The notes: a model not told the origin generated them from the letters alone. Shown: positions 20,648-32,025, numbered from the stretch's first letter. The stretch: 64,000 nt of DNA from Piliocolobus tephrosceles (GCF_002776525.5 NC_045434.1:198785201-198849200), one strand, 5' to 3'. Made by a program: numbers and translations.

Positions 20648-21761
20648 TACATATACTTTCCTAAAAAGACTAGAGGTGGCTACATTTTAAATTGGGGCAG
20701 TTAAAATAAAAGCAAAGCATTAGAAACCACGAAAAGGAGCAATAAATAAATCAGGAACCGACCTTGAATGGCCCGTGACTGCACTTCCACATTGCATTTA
20801 GGTCTGGGCTTGCCGGCAGCCGATAGAAAAAGAAGTACAGAAGTGGGTCTGAAGAAGCCTGCTTTTCTCCTAATAGACATTCATTGATTCTATAAATCCA
20901 TTTTAAATATGTAAGTGCTTACTTTGTGCCAGGCTTCATGCCAGTTCAGGTGCTGGAAACCCCAGGAGGAATTTATTAAAGGAATTGACTCGGGAACAAC
21001 CCCTTTGCCAGCCCTTTTCATCTCTCCTCTAGGAAAGCTTCCATATTTTGCCTTATATCAATAAACCTCCCCTGGGACCTATATCACTAGAGAGATTTTA
21101 AGTTCCTTCCCTGCCCAGTGCTGTCCCACCTCCCCTGCCAAACCCATTTTAGGACTGACTGTCCTGGTGGTCTGTTCACAAGGTCAAGAGCCCGGGCAGG
21201 CACCATCCTTCTAGTTCACACTCTGCTTCAGGGCTGCTGCTTGTGGTTCCAACCTCTTTCTGCAAGTCTGCTTCTCCGGGCCAGGAGCACTAGGGTGAGA
21301 AGTACGGTGAGGCTCAGGGGACATGAGGACTTGGAGTGGTGAGAAGTGTCTGCCATGGGCTTGGGATTGAGGAGTGGAAGCTTGAGGCCATCAAATCAAG
21401 GAACTTGCCTGGCTAGGCTGAGTTCCGGCTCCCCAAGACCGCTCTGCTCAACACTGGCTCCTCATCAAAAGACCTCCACCGAGAGTCTACCGTGGGGCTA
21501 CCACTTTGCTAGGAGACACTTTTTTGGGCAAGTGGGATACAAAGATGACTCCACTCCCAGACCCAGATACTGCTCTCAAGACTAGGAGCTCACAGTCCAG
21601 GAAGCAAGATGTGGAATGGACACAAATAAAACAAGGTAGACAGTGGTCTGTGCAGTAAGAACAAGGGAAGACCAGAGAATACTTCTTGGAGGAGGTGGGT
21701 TTTGATATCAAAGTAGTTATAAAAAGAGTAAAAAGAGGTAAAAAAGGTAAGATTTGGGCTT
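20648..21761. other. Low-repeat stretch with L2 pieces
   Basis: L2-like text 'gtgcttactttgtgccagg' (about 20880-20970) and 'aggagctcacagtccagga' (about 21575-21720). The open frame at 21118-21342 shows no domain or conservation cue, so no gene is called. Confidence 0.5.
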
Positions 21762-22056
21762 TCTTTTTTTTTTTGAGACGGAGTTTTGCTCTTGTTGCCC
21801 AGGCTGGAGTGCAGTGGCGCCATCTCGGCTCACCGCAACCTCTGCCTCCTGGATTCAAGCAATTCTCCTGCCTCAGCCTCCCAAGTAGCTGGGATTACAG
21901 GCACCCACCACCACACTTGGCCAACTTTTGTATTTTTAGTAGAGGTGGGTTTTCACCATGTTGGCCACGCTGGTCTCGAACTCTTGACCTCAGGTGATCT
22001 GCCTGCCTCAGCCTCCCAAAGTGCTGGGATTATGGTGTGAGCCACCATGCCTGGCT
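21762..22056 (-). mobile_element. Alu
   Basis: Target duplication 'atttgggctttc' on both sides. Confidence 0.94.
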
Positions 22057-22083
22057 AATTTGGGCTTTCAATATAATTCATAG

Positions 22084-22085
22084 GT

Positions 22086-22113
<28 letters not shown>
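22084..22113. repeat. (CA)n microsatellite
   Basis: About 15 CA units. Confidence 0.95.
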
Positions 22114-22116
<3 letters not shown>

Positions 22117-22205
22117 ATTTGGTCAAAAAATCCCCACAGTCTACAGTCCCAAACTCCAGAAAACTTTATTGCAACCGCAATCAAGGGCTACAAAGAACAG
22201 AGGGA

Positions 22206-22500
22206 GGCCAGGCGCAGTGGCTCACACCTGTAATCTCAACACTTTGGGAGGTGGGCAGATCACATGAAGTCAGGAGTTCGAGACCAGGCTGGACAACATG
22301 GTGACACCCTGTCTCTACTAAAAATACAAAAATTATCCAGGTGTGGTAGCTCATGCCTGTAATCCCAGCTACTTGGGTGGCTGAGGCACAAGAATCGCTT
22401 GAACCTGGGAAGTTGAGGTTGCCGTGAGCTGATCATACCACTGCACTCCAGCCTGGGCAACAGAACAACAATCTGTATCAAAAAAAAAAGAAGAAGAAGA
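22206..22500 (+). mobile_element. Alu
   Basis: Ends in (GAA)n. Flanks 'aaagaacagaggga' and 'agaagaacagaga' fit a target duplication. Confidence 0.92.
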
Positions 22501-22603
22501 ACAGAGAGGGGACTAGGAGTAGAAATGTGGAAGGAAAGCCCCATGGCTGAACACAGCAGCAGGGGCACAGCCAGCTCGGGAAAGAGGGTCACTTTGGTCT
22601 ATT

Positions 22604-22912
22604 TCTTTTTTTTCTTTCTTTTTTCTTTTTTGAGACAGAGTCTCACTCTTGTTGCCCAGGCTGGAGTGCAGTGGTGTGATCTCGGCTGACTGCAACCTCC
22701 ACCTCCTGGATTCAAGCAATTCTCCTGCCTCAGCTGCCCGAGTAGCTGGGATTACAGGAGTGCACACCACACCCTGCTTATTTTGTATTTTTAATAGAGA
22801 TGGGGTTTCACCATGTTGGCCAGTCTGGTCTCAAACTCCTGACCTCAGGTGATCTGCCCGCCTCGGCCTCCCAAAGTGCTGGGATTATAGGCATGAACCA
22901 CCTCGCCCAGCG
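22604..22912 (-). mobile_element. Alu
   Basis: Flanks 'ggtctatttct' and 'gggtctgtttct' look like a diverged target duplication. Confidence 0.92.
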
Positions 22913-23070
22913 GGTCTGTTTCTGATGGATCATTCTTGCAGGTTGAACAAGTTTTCCAAAATGTGGTGGTTTGTCTTCAGTGGTGGCAAAGTGTCAGCCA
23001 AGAATAAGTAGGGATGGTTCTATCTGCCTCAGCTCTCAGGCGAAGCTCAGGCATGACTGGAGGACAGAAT

Positions 23071-23383
23071 CCTTTTTTTTCTTTTTTTCTTTTTTTTTTT
23101 TTGAGACAGGGTCTCACTCTGTAGCCGAGGCTAGAGCACAGTGGCACAATCACTGCTCACTGCAGCCTTGACTTCCTGGGCTCAAGTGGTTCTCCTGCCT
23201 TAGTCCCCCCAGTAGCTGGGACTACAGACATGCACCACTGTGCCCAGCTAATTTTTGTATTTTTTGTAGAGACAGGGTTTTACCATGTTGGCCAGACTGG
23301 TCTCGAATTCCTGGGCTCAAGTGATCCACCTGTCTGCCTCCCAAAGTGCTGGGATTACAGGCATGAGCCCCCATGCCTGGCAC
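23071..23383 (-). mobile_element. AluJ/S element
   Basis: Antisense with 'cactgcagccttgacttcc'. 'acagaatc' is repeated at both ends. Confidence 0.9.
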
Positions 23384-23499
23384 AGAATCTTGTAAGAATC
23401 CTATAAACTAACTCTATTAAACATCTCCTGCCTTTGATTAGATACCTACTGTAAACCAGGTACAGTGCCACGAATTTGGTAAACTTCTATCATTAATCT

Positions 23500-23660
23500 G
23501 TATAATAATGTGATATGGATAGTATTTCTCCCAGTTTACAAATGAAAGAAACAGAAGCTCAGAGAGGTGCAGTAACTTGCCCAAGGTCACACAGCCTGAA
23601 AGTTGACGAGCTGGATTTTAATCCAGGAAGGTCTGGTTCCCAATCCTGTGACATTGTGAT
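23500..23660 (-). repeat. MIR
   Basis: Well-preserved antisense core: 'agaagctcagagaggtgcag' then 'cttgcccaaggtcacacagc'. Confidence 0.8.
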
Positions 23661-23748
23661 CCAACATGCCACGTTTCCTGGGGGAGACCTTGGGAATCAC
23701 CCCCATCAATCCAACTGCTTTGAAGATGAGAAAAGAAAGGCCCAGAGG

Positions 23749-23895
23749 GTCAGGCAAGGTGGCTCATGTCTATAAGCCCAACATTTTGGGAGGCTGAGGT
23801 GCAAGGACTGTTTGAGGCCAGGAGTCTGAGACCAGCCTGAGCAACGTAGCAAGACCCTATTTATATTTTTAAAATAAAAATTAAAGAAAGAAAAG
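23749..23895 (+). mobile_element. Alu left monomer
   Basis: 'ggtcaggcaaggtggctcat' to 'gcaagaccctatttat'. Single arm, AluJ or free left monomer. Confidence 0.8.
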
Positions 23896-24421
23896 AAATG
23901 CCTTAGATAGGAAAAGGGACCTGCCCAAAGTCACTCAGTAGCAGGACAAGGCAAAGAACCTAGGCCTCCCTACTCCCAGTTGGGGATAAAAACAATGAGG
24001 CTTGCGGCATCCAATCTCAGCTTCCCACTGTAGGTGTGGTAGCCACAGGCGGGACATCATCCTCCTTCTGCCTCCAGTTCTGAGAGATTTAAACATAGCA
24101 GCAACATGGGGCCAGCTGCTACTGTGGCTTCTTTCACTTCAAGCTTTCACTTCAGGTCAGAAAAACCCCCAGGCACACCTTTTCTGAGCAGTTTTTCAGG
24201 TCCCAAGGTTCCCTTCCCAGATGCTCAATATGAGCCAGGCTCTAGGCTGCAGCCCATAACACCAACCCCACCATGGATGCTCCCTGTGGGAAGTGCCATG
24301 TGGTTTCTGAACAGCGGTATTTTTGTTAGGTGAAGAAAGCACTTGATCACGGTGGTTCACTTTTGTTTTCTTCTTCTTCTGGGACCTGAAAAACTGCTCT
24401 GAGACTGGATTTTAGCCCTTT
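23896..24421. other. Unique stretch with MIR and a 20-bp inverted repeat
   Basis: Antisense MIR near 23905-23990. The arms of a perfect 20-bp inverted repeat are at 24186-24205 and 24380-24399. No gene seen. Confidence 0.5.
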
Positions 24422-24680
24422 TCCCCAGGCTGGAGTGCAGTGGCGCCATCCCAGCTCACTGCAACCTCTGCCTCCTGGGTTCAAGTGATTCTCATGGTTC
24501 CCGAGTAGCTGGGATTACAGGCACCTGCCACCACTCCCGGCTCATTTTTGTATTTTTAGTAGAAATGGGGTTTCACCATGTTGGGCAGGCTGGTCTTCTC
24601 TAACTTCTGACCTCAAGTGATCTGCACGCCTCAGCCTCCCGAAGTGCTGGGATTACAGGCGTGAGTCACCGCCCTTGGCC
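24422..24680 (-). mobile_element. Alu lacking its 3' end
   Basis: Begins inside the element at 'ccccaggctggagtgcagtg', without the poly(T) and 'gagacgg' start. Confidence 0.88.
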
Positions 24681-24984
24681 TTTTTTCTTTTTTAATCAGA
24701 CAACCCAGAATAGGTTCAGAAAGACTCCAGCTTCTCTTTCACTCTTACATCTGTACAGCATCAGATCACAAAATGTTTTTGCATGCATCAGTGATTCTTA
24801 ATATTCAGAACTCTGCTGGCACACCGATAAGAAGTGTGAATCCTTCCCCCCCAACCAAAACAGGCACAGACATAAAGTCTTAAATATGCCTCGAAAGGAC
24901 CAATACCCTCATCAAAGCCTACCCGTGGACCCAGGGTAAGAAGCTATGATGGAGGTCATCAGCCCGTTTGACATCTCAAGGAGA

Positions 24985-25115
24985 ATGGCACAGGTATTGT
25001 TACTGTCATTTTACAGATGAGAAAAAGGGCTCAGAATGTTGAAGGGACTTGCCCAAAGTCACCTGATGAGCCATGGCAGAGGTAGAACTAGAACATTGTT
25101 CACTGTGGCAAACAC
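24985..25115 (-). repeat. MIR
   Basis: 'cattttacagatgagaaaaa' and 'acttgcccaaagtcacctga'. Confidence 0.75.
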
Positions 25116-25127
25116 TAAGTCTGTCTC

Positions 25128-25520
25128 TGTTGCAGGAAATTAAGGAACCAGAGAGACCGAACAAGGGCACGAAAGTGTTTATTTAAGGGTACACCGGCTC
25201 AGCGGACATATGTCCTGAAAGTCTGAGCCCAGGACAAAGAAAACGAGTCGCCTTTAAGCATTTTGAGGCAGGCATTATGTGAAGCAGGAAGCAGCCTTAC
25301 AGAAGCAAGAATAAAGGATGTTGTGACACTTTTGCAACATGTCTTACATCTCTGGGAAAAATTGGTTTGCAGTTTATCCTTATTTGTCTTGTGACCTTGC
25401 AGCTGTGCAGGGGAGAAAGAAACAGGAGTTTATGGAGCCTACAAAATATGTGGAGGGTAGATATGGTTAATGTGTCTTGGGACAGACAGTTAATTTTAAC
25501 TTTGTGGGGGGCTGTTTACA
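25128..25520 (-). mobile_element. Solo LTR, family unassigned
   Basis: Read on the minus strand, the 393-bp unit opens 'tgtaaacagccccccaca' and closes 'ttaatttcctgcaaca', the TG...CA form of an LTR. An AATAAA signal (antisense at 25178-25183) sits about 50 bp before the end, as in an R region. I see no clean target duplication and no viral genes. Confidence 0.65.
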
Positions 25521-25564
25521 TTTTCTTTTAGCCTTGGTTAATATAGCAATTCATTTTATGAGCT

Positions 25565-25630
25565 TTTTTTTTTTACTATTACTATAATTTTTACTATTAT
25601 TGCTTATACCATTATTCTGTTATTTTCTTA
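25565..25630. repeat. AT-rich (TTA)n-like run
   Basis: Poly(T) followed by repeated 'actatt' units. Confidence 0.6.
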
Positions 25631-25684
25631 ATTTCCTACTTCATCTCTGTGCTGGATGTTCAGACAGTCTTTGCCCTGGAAGAA

Positions 25685-25959
25685 GGCCCTGTCTAGAAGC
25701 CGGAAGTTCTGACTCCAAAAGGGATTTATATCTGTCCAAAGGGAAGACAGGGAGCTGGGTTTCCTGTTGCTCTGTGCATCCCGTTGTCAGATGTCGGCTT
25801 GTTAAGACCTGCATCCAAATGCCTGCATTTCCTGCCCTTACCTACTTTGGATAATAACCACACATGTTGGTGGCCATGCCAGGCCTAGATAAGACCAGAA
25901 GTCAGCCTCCATCAGCCCCAGCATCTCTCTTCTAGGCTGGATTCTACATGGGGCAAGCC
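25685..25959 (+). repeat. Left arm of an inverted duplication
   Basis: Pairs with 26748-27015 in reverse complement. Shared blocks include 'agggaagacagggagctggg' and 'ccttacctactttggataat'. Confidence 0.92.
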
Positions 25960-26228
25960 ATTTCCTGACTGGAAGAGGCTGTTTTCCAAGGGAAACAAGG
26001 GAAGAGAGTCCCTGGGTGGCAGTGGATGGGGCAGGGGGTTCCTAGCAGGGTTGCAGGGAGCCCCTTAGCCCCCTGCGCTGGAAACTTTCAGAAGTAGCCA
26101 GGTGAGGATGTGGAAGCTGAGGAAGGCTTGCACTGTCTGCCACTCCCTAGTGACCAGGATGGAGAGGTGAGCTGGCACCTTTTTCTGTCTGAGCTCAGGT
26201 GTGACCTTGACAACACTCAACAAGAATT
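25960..26228. other. Spacer of the inverted duplication
   Basis: GC-moderate unique sequence with no open gene. Confidence 0.4.
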
Positions 26229-26458
26229 ACCAGCCTGGCTAACATGGCAAAACCCCGTCTCAACTAAAAATTAAAAAATTAACCAGGTGTGGTGGCGTGC
26301 ACCCGTAATCCCAGCTACTTGGGAGGCTGAGGCAGGAGAATCGCTTGAACCCAGGAGGCACAAGTTGCAGTGAGCCGAGATCGTGCCACTGCACTCCAGC
26401 CTGGGCAACAGAGCAAGACTCTGCCTCAAAAACAAAACAAAACAAAAAAAAAAAAACA
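26229..26458 (+). mobile_element. 5'-truncated Alu
   Basis: Starts at 'accagcctggctaacatgg'. Tail of CAAAA units and A's. Confidence 0.88.
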
Positions 26459-26544
26459 AGAAAACCCACAAAGGGTGTCTATCTCCAACTTCTCTGCATA
26501 GGGCCATCTCTATGCCTACTGCACGGGAGTTTTGCCTTGTGCCT

Positions 26545-26655
26545 CAGGATATGTGGATAATTGCAGCTCTGCTGCTCATATGTTCGGTGACCTTAGGCAA
26601 ATTACATCCCCATTCTTGGACGGTTTTCTGGATGGCAAAATGATGGCGTTGGATT
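26545..26655 (+). repeat. MIR fragment
   Basis: 'tcggtgaccttaggcaaatt' followed by 'gttttctggatggcaaaatg'. Confidence 0.65.
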
Positions 26656-26747
26656 AGAAGAGAGATTTTTCAATCTGTTCCTAGAGGAACCTGGGCTGCC
26701 TTGAAGAAAGGACATAGGTGATATGAAGCCCCCTGAAGTCAAGATAT

Positions 26748-27015
26748 GGCTTACTCCATGTAGAATCCAGCCCAGAAGAGGGATGTTACAGGGGGTGGTG
26801 GCTGGCTTTGGGCCTCACCTAGGCCTGGCATGGCCACCAACACATATAGTTATTATCCAAAGTAGGTAAGGGCAGGAAATAGGGGCATTTGGATGCAGGT
26901 CTTAACAAGGCAACATCAGAACGCACAGAGCAATAGGAAACCCAGCTCCCTGTCTTCCCTTTGGACAGATAGAAATCCCTTTTGGAGTCAGAACCCCTGG
27001 CTTCCAGACAGGGCC
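26748..27015 (-). repeat. Right arm of an inverted duplication
   Basis: Reverse complement of 25685-25959, strongest over the part nearest 27015. Confidence 0.92.
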
Positions 27016-27151
27016 ATATCTACCTGTTTTATAAACAGGGGTTACGCAGATTGTAAAAATCACCTTCCTCTTAAAAATTTTAAAGTCGTTGGGTTATAAA
27101 AAGGACTGACATTTATTGAGCTCTTATAGTGCTCCAGTCATATTATTCTTT

Positions 27152-27457
27152 TGTTTTTTTTTTTTTTTTTTTTGAGATGTAGTCTCGCTCTGTTGCCCAG
27201 GCTGGAGTGCAATGGCACAATCTTGGCTCACTGCAACCTCCACCTCCTGGGTTCAAGCGATTCTCCTGCCTCAGATTCCTGAGTAGCTGGGATTACAGGC
27301 GCGCGCCGCCATGCCCTCAGCTAATTTTTGTATTTTTAGTAGAGATGGGGTTTCACAATGTTGGCCAGGCTGGTCTCAAACTCATGACCTTGTGATCTGC
27401 CCACCTCAGCCTCCCAGAGTGCTGGGGTTACAAGTGTGAGCCACCATGCCCAGACCC
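27152..27457 (-). mobile_element. Alu
   Basis: First of two antisense Alus sharing one outer pair of flanks ('catattattctttt' before, 'catactattctta' after the second). Confidence 0.92.
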
Positions 27458-27459
27458 CC

Positions 27460-27752
27460 TTTTTTTTTTTTTCTGGGATGGATTCTCACTTTGTCACCCA
27501 GGCTGGAGTGCAGTGGCAGAATCTCAGCTCATGGCAACCTCCACCTCCCAGGTTCAAGCGATTCTCCTGCCTCAGCTTCCTGAGTAGCTAGGATTACAGG
27601 CGCACGCCACCACGCCTGGCTAATTTTTGTATTTTTAGTAGAGATGGTGTTTCACCATGTTGGCCAAACTGGCCTCAAACTCCTGATCTCATGATCCACC
27701 CGCCTCGGCCTCCCAAAGTGCTGGGATTACAGGTGTGAGCCACCGCACCTGG
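27460..27752 (-). mobile_element. Alu
   Basis: Second antisense Alu of the pair, starting with a 14-T run and 'ctgggatggattctcac'. Confidence 0.92.
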
Positions 27753-27884
27753 CCCAGGCATACTATTCTTAGCAACCTCACAGAGTAGGTGAACTAGCCC
27801 CATTTGAAGATGTGCCTAAGAATAATAATAATAACAACAATGGCAACAATGAGCACTTCCATGTATTATAGTAATTTATTTAAA

Positions 27885-28015
27885 TACTCAGAAAACCCCA
27901 TTTTACAGATGAGAAATGAGAAGACCGAGGCACTGGGTATTTTGAATGAGGTCATTGGCTAGGATTTAAACCTACATCTCCCTCACACTCATACTTGGGG
28001 TCTGTGCTATTCAAG
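27885..28015 (-). repeat. MIR
   Basis: 'ccattttacagatgagaaat' and a degraded 'aggatttaaacctacatctc'. Confidence 0.7.
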
Positions 28016-28053
28016 ACAACCCCTTTCCATCCAAATGGACTTCATTAATTAAT

Positions 28054-28055
<2 letters not shown>

Positions 28056-28097
<42 letters not shown>

Positions 28098-28241
28098 GGG
28101 GGTCTGTCTCTGTCAACCAGGCTGGAGTGCAGTGGCATGACCATAGTTCACTGCAGCCTCCTACTCCCGGGCTGAAGGGATCCTCCCATCTCAGTCTCCC
28201 AAAGCTCTGGGATTACTGGTGTGAGCCACTGCACCCAGCCT
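28056..28241 (-). mobile_element. Alu monomer with a 37-T tail
   Basis: T(37) at 28056-28092, then one antisense arm ending 'cactgcacccagcc'. Flanks 'taatagtttt' and 'taacagtttt'. Confidence 0.88.
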
Positions 28242-28258
28242 CAGTTAACAGTTTTTGA

Positions 28259-28554
28259 GGCCGGGCATGGTGGTTCACGCCTGTAATCCCAGCACTTTGG
28301 GAGGCCGAGGCAGGTGGATGACGAGGTCAGGAGTTCAAAACCAACCTGGCCAAGATGGTGAAACCCCATCTCTACTAAAAACACAAAAAATTAGCCAGGC
28401 GCAGTGGCAGATGCCTGTGATCCCAGCTACTTGGGAGGCTGTGGCAGGAGAATCGCTTGAACTCAGAGGGCAGAGGTTGCAGTGAGCCGAGATCTCGCCA
28501 CTGCACTCCAGCCTGGGCAACAGAGTGAGACTCTGTCTCAAAAAAAAAAAAAAA
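28259..28554 (+). mobile_element. Alu
   Basis: Sense Alu 17 bp after the antisense monomer (head to head). Target duplication 'agtttttgag'. Confidence 0.93.
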
Positions 28555-28619
28555 GTTTTTGAGCACCTACTATGCAGCAGGCATTGTGCTGAACCACTAA
28601 AGGTCCAGAAATAATAAAG

Positions 28620-28735
28620 CCTTAGTTCTGACCTCAACAAGCTGTGTGGCCTCAGCCCAGTGCTTTAACATTGCCGAGCTTTTATTATCTGTGAAATAGC
28701 AATAAGCATAAGTCTAATATCATAGAGTTAAGCTT
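28620..28735 (+). repeat. MIR fragment
   Basis: 'aagctgtgtggcctcagccc' and 'ttattatctgtgaaatagca'. Confidence 0.65.
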
Positions 28736-28742
28736 GATGGTC

Positions 28743-29068
28743 AGCCGGGTGCGGTGGCTCACGCTTATAATCCCAGCACTTTGGGAGGCTGAATTGGGTG
28801 GATCATTTGAGGTCAGGAGTTTGAGACTAGCCTGGCCAACATGGTGAAACCCTGTCTCTATTGAAAATACAAAAGATAGCTGGGTGTGGTGGTGTGTGCC
28901 TGTAATCCCAGCTACTTGGGAGGCAGAGGCACAAGAATCGGTTGAACCTGGGAGGCGGAAGTTGCAGTGAGCTGAGATTGCACCACTACACTCCAGCCTG
29001 GATGACAGGGGGAGACCCTGTCTCAAAACAACAACAACAACAAAACAAAAACAAAATAAAACAAAAAA
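28743..29068 (+). mobile_element. Alu
   Basis: Tail of (CAA)n/(CAAAA)n. Flanks 'gcttgatggt' and 'actagatggt'. Confidence 0.92.
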
Positions 29069-29455
29069 CTAGATGGTGGCTGTGAAAAATATTTTGTGGA
29101 GTTTAAATTCCATTCAAATGTTGGTCAGCGTGGTTAGTGGTCTAGTTGAGGTGAAAGACCAGTGCAGCACCAGTTACCATACATGCAGAGCGGGCCGGGC
29201 ACTTCAGGTGTGACTTCGGGATCTGGGAAGGCTTTACTAGGCAGGACATGAGCCCAGACGGGAGGTCAGGAGGGAAGTAGGCCAGGGAAAGACCCCTGGT
29301 GCAAAGGCATGGAGGCAAGAAAACAACTGTTTGGGAACTGTGAGGCATCCAGCTGAGCCAGGCTGGGGAATGAGTTCTGATTGGCAGGCAGCTCTCCTGG
29401 GGTCTAGAGCTGTCCCACAAAGCTATGAGACACGTGGATAATTAAAAAATTTTCC
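29069..29455. other. Low-repeat stretch, ancient repeat likely
   Basis: Text such as 'gcaaaggcatggaggcaaga' recalls an old interspersed family also seen at 35795-36190. Family not assigned; no gene. Confidence 0.4.
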
Positions 29456-29573
29456 AGCCGGACATGGTGGCCCATGCCTGTAATCCCAGCACTTTGGGAG
29501 GCTGAGGCAGGCAGATCACAAGGTCAGGAGATCGAGACCATCCTGGCTAACACGGTGAAACCCCCTCTCTACT

Positions 29574-29608
<35 letters not shown>

Positions 29609-29798
29609 TACAAGTTAGCTGGGCGAGGTGGCGGGCATGTGTAGTCCCAGCTACTTGGGAGGCTGAGGCAGGAGAATGGTGTGAACCCGGGAAGCGGAGC
29701 TTGTAGTGAGCCAAGATCAGGCCACTGCACTCCAGCCTGGGTGACAGAGCGAGACTCCGTCTCAAATTAAATAAATAAAATAAAATAAAATAAAAATT
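29456..29798 (+). mobile_element. AluY-like element with internal (CA)n
   Basis: The middle linker is replaced by a (CA)n run (29576-29606). Contains 'gatcaggccactgcactcc', close to the AluYRa state. Tail of TAAAA units. Confidence 0.92.
29576..29606. repeat. (CA)n microsatellite
   Basis: About 15 CA units inside an Alu linker. Confidence 0.9.
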
Positions 29799-29828
29799 TC
29801 CATAGACATATTTAAAATTTTAAAAATA

Positions 29829-30151
29829 GGCTGGGCATGGTGGCCCACCCCTGTAATCCCAGCACTTTGGGAGGCTGAGGCGGGCAGATCACCTGAGGTC
29901 AGGAGTTCGACCTGGTCAGTTCAGCCTGACCAACATGGTGAAACCCCGCCTCTACTAAAAATACAAAAATTAGCCGGGCATGGTGGTACATGCCTGCAAT
30001 CCCAGCTACTCAGGAGGCTGAGGCAGGAGAATCGCTTGAACCCGGGAGGCGGAGGTTGCAGTGAGCTGAGATCGCACCACTGTACTCCAGCCTGGGCTAC
30101 AAGAGCGAGACTCCATCTCAAAAAATAAAATAAAAATAAAAATAAAAATAA
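29829..30151 (+). mobile_element. Alu
   Basis: Small internal duplication near 'gttcgacctggtcagttcag'. Tail of TAAAAA units. Confidence 0.92.
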
Positions 30152-30364
30152 ACTGGTGAAACAAATTTTTATTTAACCCAATATATTCCAAAATATTGTC
30201 ATCTCAACTTGTCATCGATATAAAAAATTATTAAGGTATTTTATATTCTTCTGTTCATGTAACCTTTGAAATTCAGTGTGTATTTTCTACCTATAGCCTA
30301 TCTCAATTCAGGGAAGCCACATTTACAGCACAGCCCAGTTCTTATACTTAAAAAACTAGATCAG

Positions 30365-30521
30365 ACCAGGTGCAAATGGCTCATACCTGTAATCCCAGAG
30401 CTTTGGGAGGGCGAGGAAGGAGGATCACTTGAGGCCAGGAGTTCGAGGCTGCAGTGAGCTATGATTGCACCACTGCACTCCAGCCTAGGTGACAGCCACA
30501 CCCTGTCTCCAAAAGAAAAAT
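30365..30521 (+). mobile_element. Alu with most of the middle deleted
   Basis: 5' end 'gaccaggtgcaaatggctca' fused through 'gagttcgaggctgcagtgag' to the right-arm end. AluJ-like. Confidence 0.85.
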
Positions 30522-30607
30522 TCTATTTGTATATATATTCTTAATTTTTATTTTTAAAGAAGTTTTAAAAATACATATATCTTTAAACTTTATAAAATAA
30601 TATTGTG

Positions 30608-30727
30608 GGCCAGGCATGGTGATTCATGCAGTTTCAGAGACTGAGGAGGGAGGACTGCTTGAGGCCAGGAGTTCAAGACCAGCCTGGACAACAAGCAAGC
30701 AAGACCCCATCTCTATTTTAAATATCA
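30608..30727 (+). mobile_element. Alu left monomer
   Basis: 'ggccaggcatggtgattcat' to 'gaccccatctctatttta'. Confidence 0.8.
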
Positions 30728-31064
30728 GTTTTTGTTTTTGTTTTTGTTTGTTTGGTTTTTGGGTTTTTTTTTTGAGACAGAGTTTTTGTCGCCCAGGTTG
30801 GAGTGCAGTGGCGCGATCCTGGCTCACTGCAGCCTCCCCCTTCTGCATTCCAGTGATTCTTGTGCCTCAGCCTCTGGGGTCGCTGGGAATACAGGTGTGA
30901 GCCACCATTCTCAGCTAATTGTTTTTTTCTTTTTTTGTACTTTTAGTGGAGACTGGGTTTCACCATGTTGGCCAGGCTGATCTCAAACTCCTGACCTCAA
31001 GTGATCTGCCAGCCTTGGCCTCCCAAAGTGCTGGGATTATAGGTGTGAGCCACCAAGCCTGGCC
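30728..31064 (-). mobile_element. Alu
   Basis: Antisense with a long mixed T/G tail. 'ctctatttgaaat' after it echoes 'ctctattttaaat' before it. Confidence 0.9.
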
Positions 31065-31195
31065 TCTATTTGAAATAATAATAGTAAAGTAATATTTTAA
31101 ATTTTAATACACTTAACTTTCAATTTTTCAATTGTAACTACTTTAGTGTTTAAATATTTAATGTTTTGAGGAAAAATAATCACTAAAGTATATAT
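31065..31195. other. AT-rich spacer
   Basis: Mostly A and T; nothing recognised. Confidence 0.35.
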
Positions 31196-31493
31196 AGCTG
31201 GGTGTGGTGGCTTGCACACCTCTAATCCTAGCACTTTGGGAGGCCAAGGTGCGCAGATCACTTGAGGTCAGGAGTTCAAGACCAGCCTGGCCATAACCCC
31301 ATCTCTACTAAAAATACAAAAATTAGCCTGGCATGGTGGCAGATGCCTGTAATCCCAGCTACTCGGGAGGCTGAGGCACAAGAATCGCTTGAACCCAGGA
31401 GGCAGAGGTTGCAGTGAGCCGAGATTGTGCCACTGCACTCCAGCCTGGGTGACAGTGAGACTCCGCCTCAAAAAAAAAAAAAGAAAAAGAAAA
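31196..31493 (+). mobile_element. Alu
   Basis: Sense dimer with a 12-bp deletion near 'cctggccataaccccatc'. Confidence 0.92.
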
Positions 31494-31696
31494 ATACATA
31501 GTCAATAGAGAGGCACAGATTTTTCCTTTTGCCTCAGGCAAGGCTCGGTTTTCAAGTCCAGTCTGGGGAAATCCCTCCCGATTCTCTAAAATGCTATATT
31601 GCCGCCTGCAAGTTCTCTTCACTTTTATCTACTTGTAAATCCTCTAAACTCTCCTTAAGGAGTATGCTTTACAAGGGATTGGCCCAACACTGTGGG

Positions 31697-32025
31697 TTTT
31701 TGTTTTTGTTTTTTTTTTGTTGTTTGTTTTTTGGAGATGGAGTCTTGCTCTGTCACCCAGGCTGGTGTGCAGTGGTGCAATCTCAGCTCACTACAACATC
31801 TGCCTCCTGGTTTCAAGCAATTCTCCTGCCTCAGCCTCTCGAGTAGCTGGGACTACAGGCGCACACCGCCATGCCCAGCTAATTTTTTGTATTTTAGTAG
31901 GACGTGTTTTCACCGTGTTGCCCAGGCTGGTCTTGAACTCCTGAGCTCAGGCAATCTGCCTGCTTCGGCCTCCAAAGTACTAGGATTACAAGCAGGATTA
32001 CAATCGTGAGCCACCGCACCAGGCC
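31697..32025 (-). mobile_element. Alu
   Basis: 'caacactgtg' before and 'taacactgtg' after are the target duplication. A 'aggattacaa' unit is doubled near 31980-32002. Confidence 0.92.
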
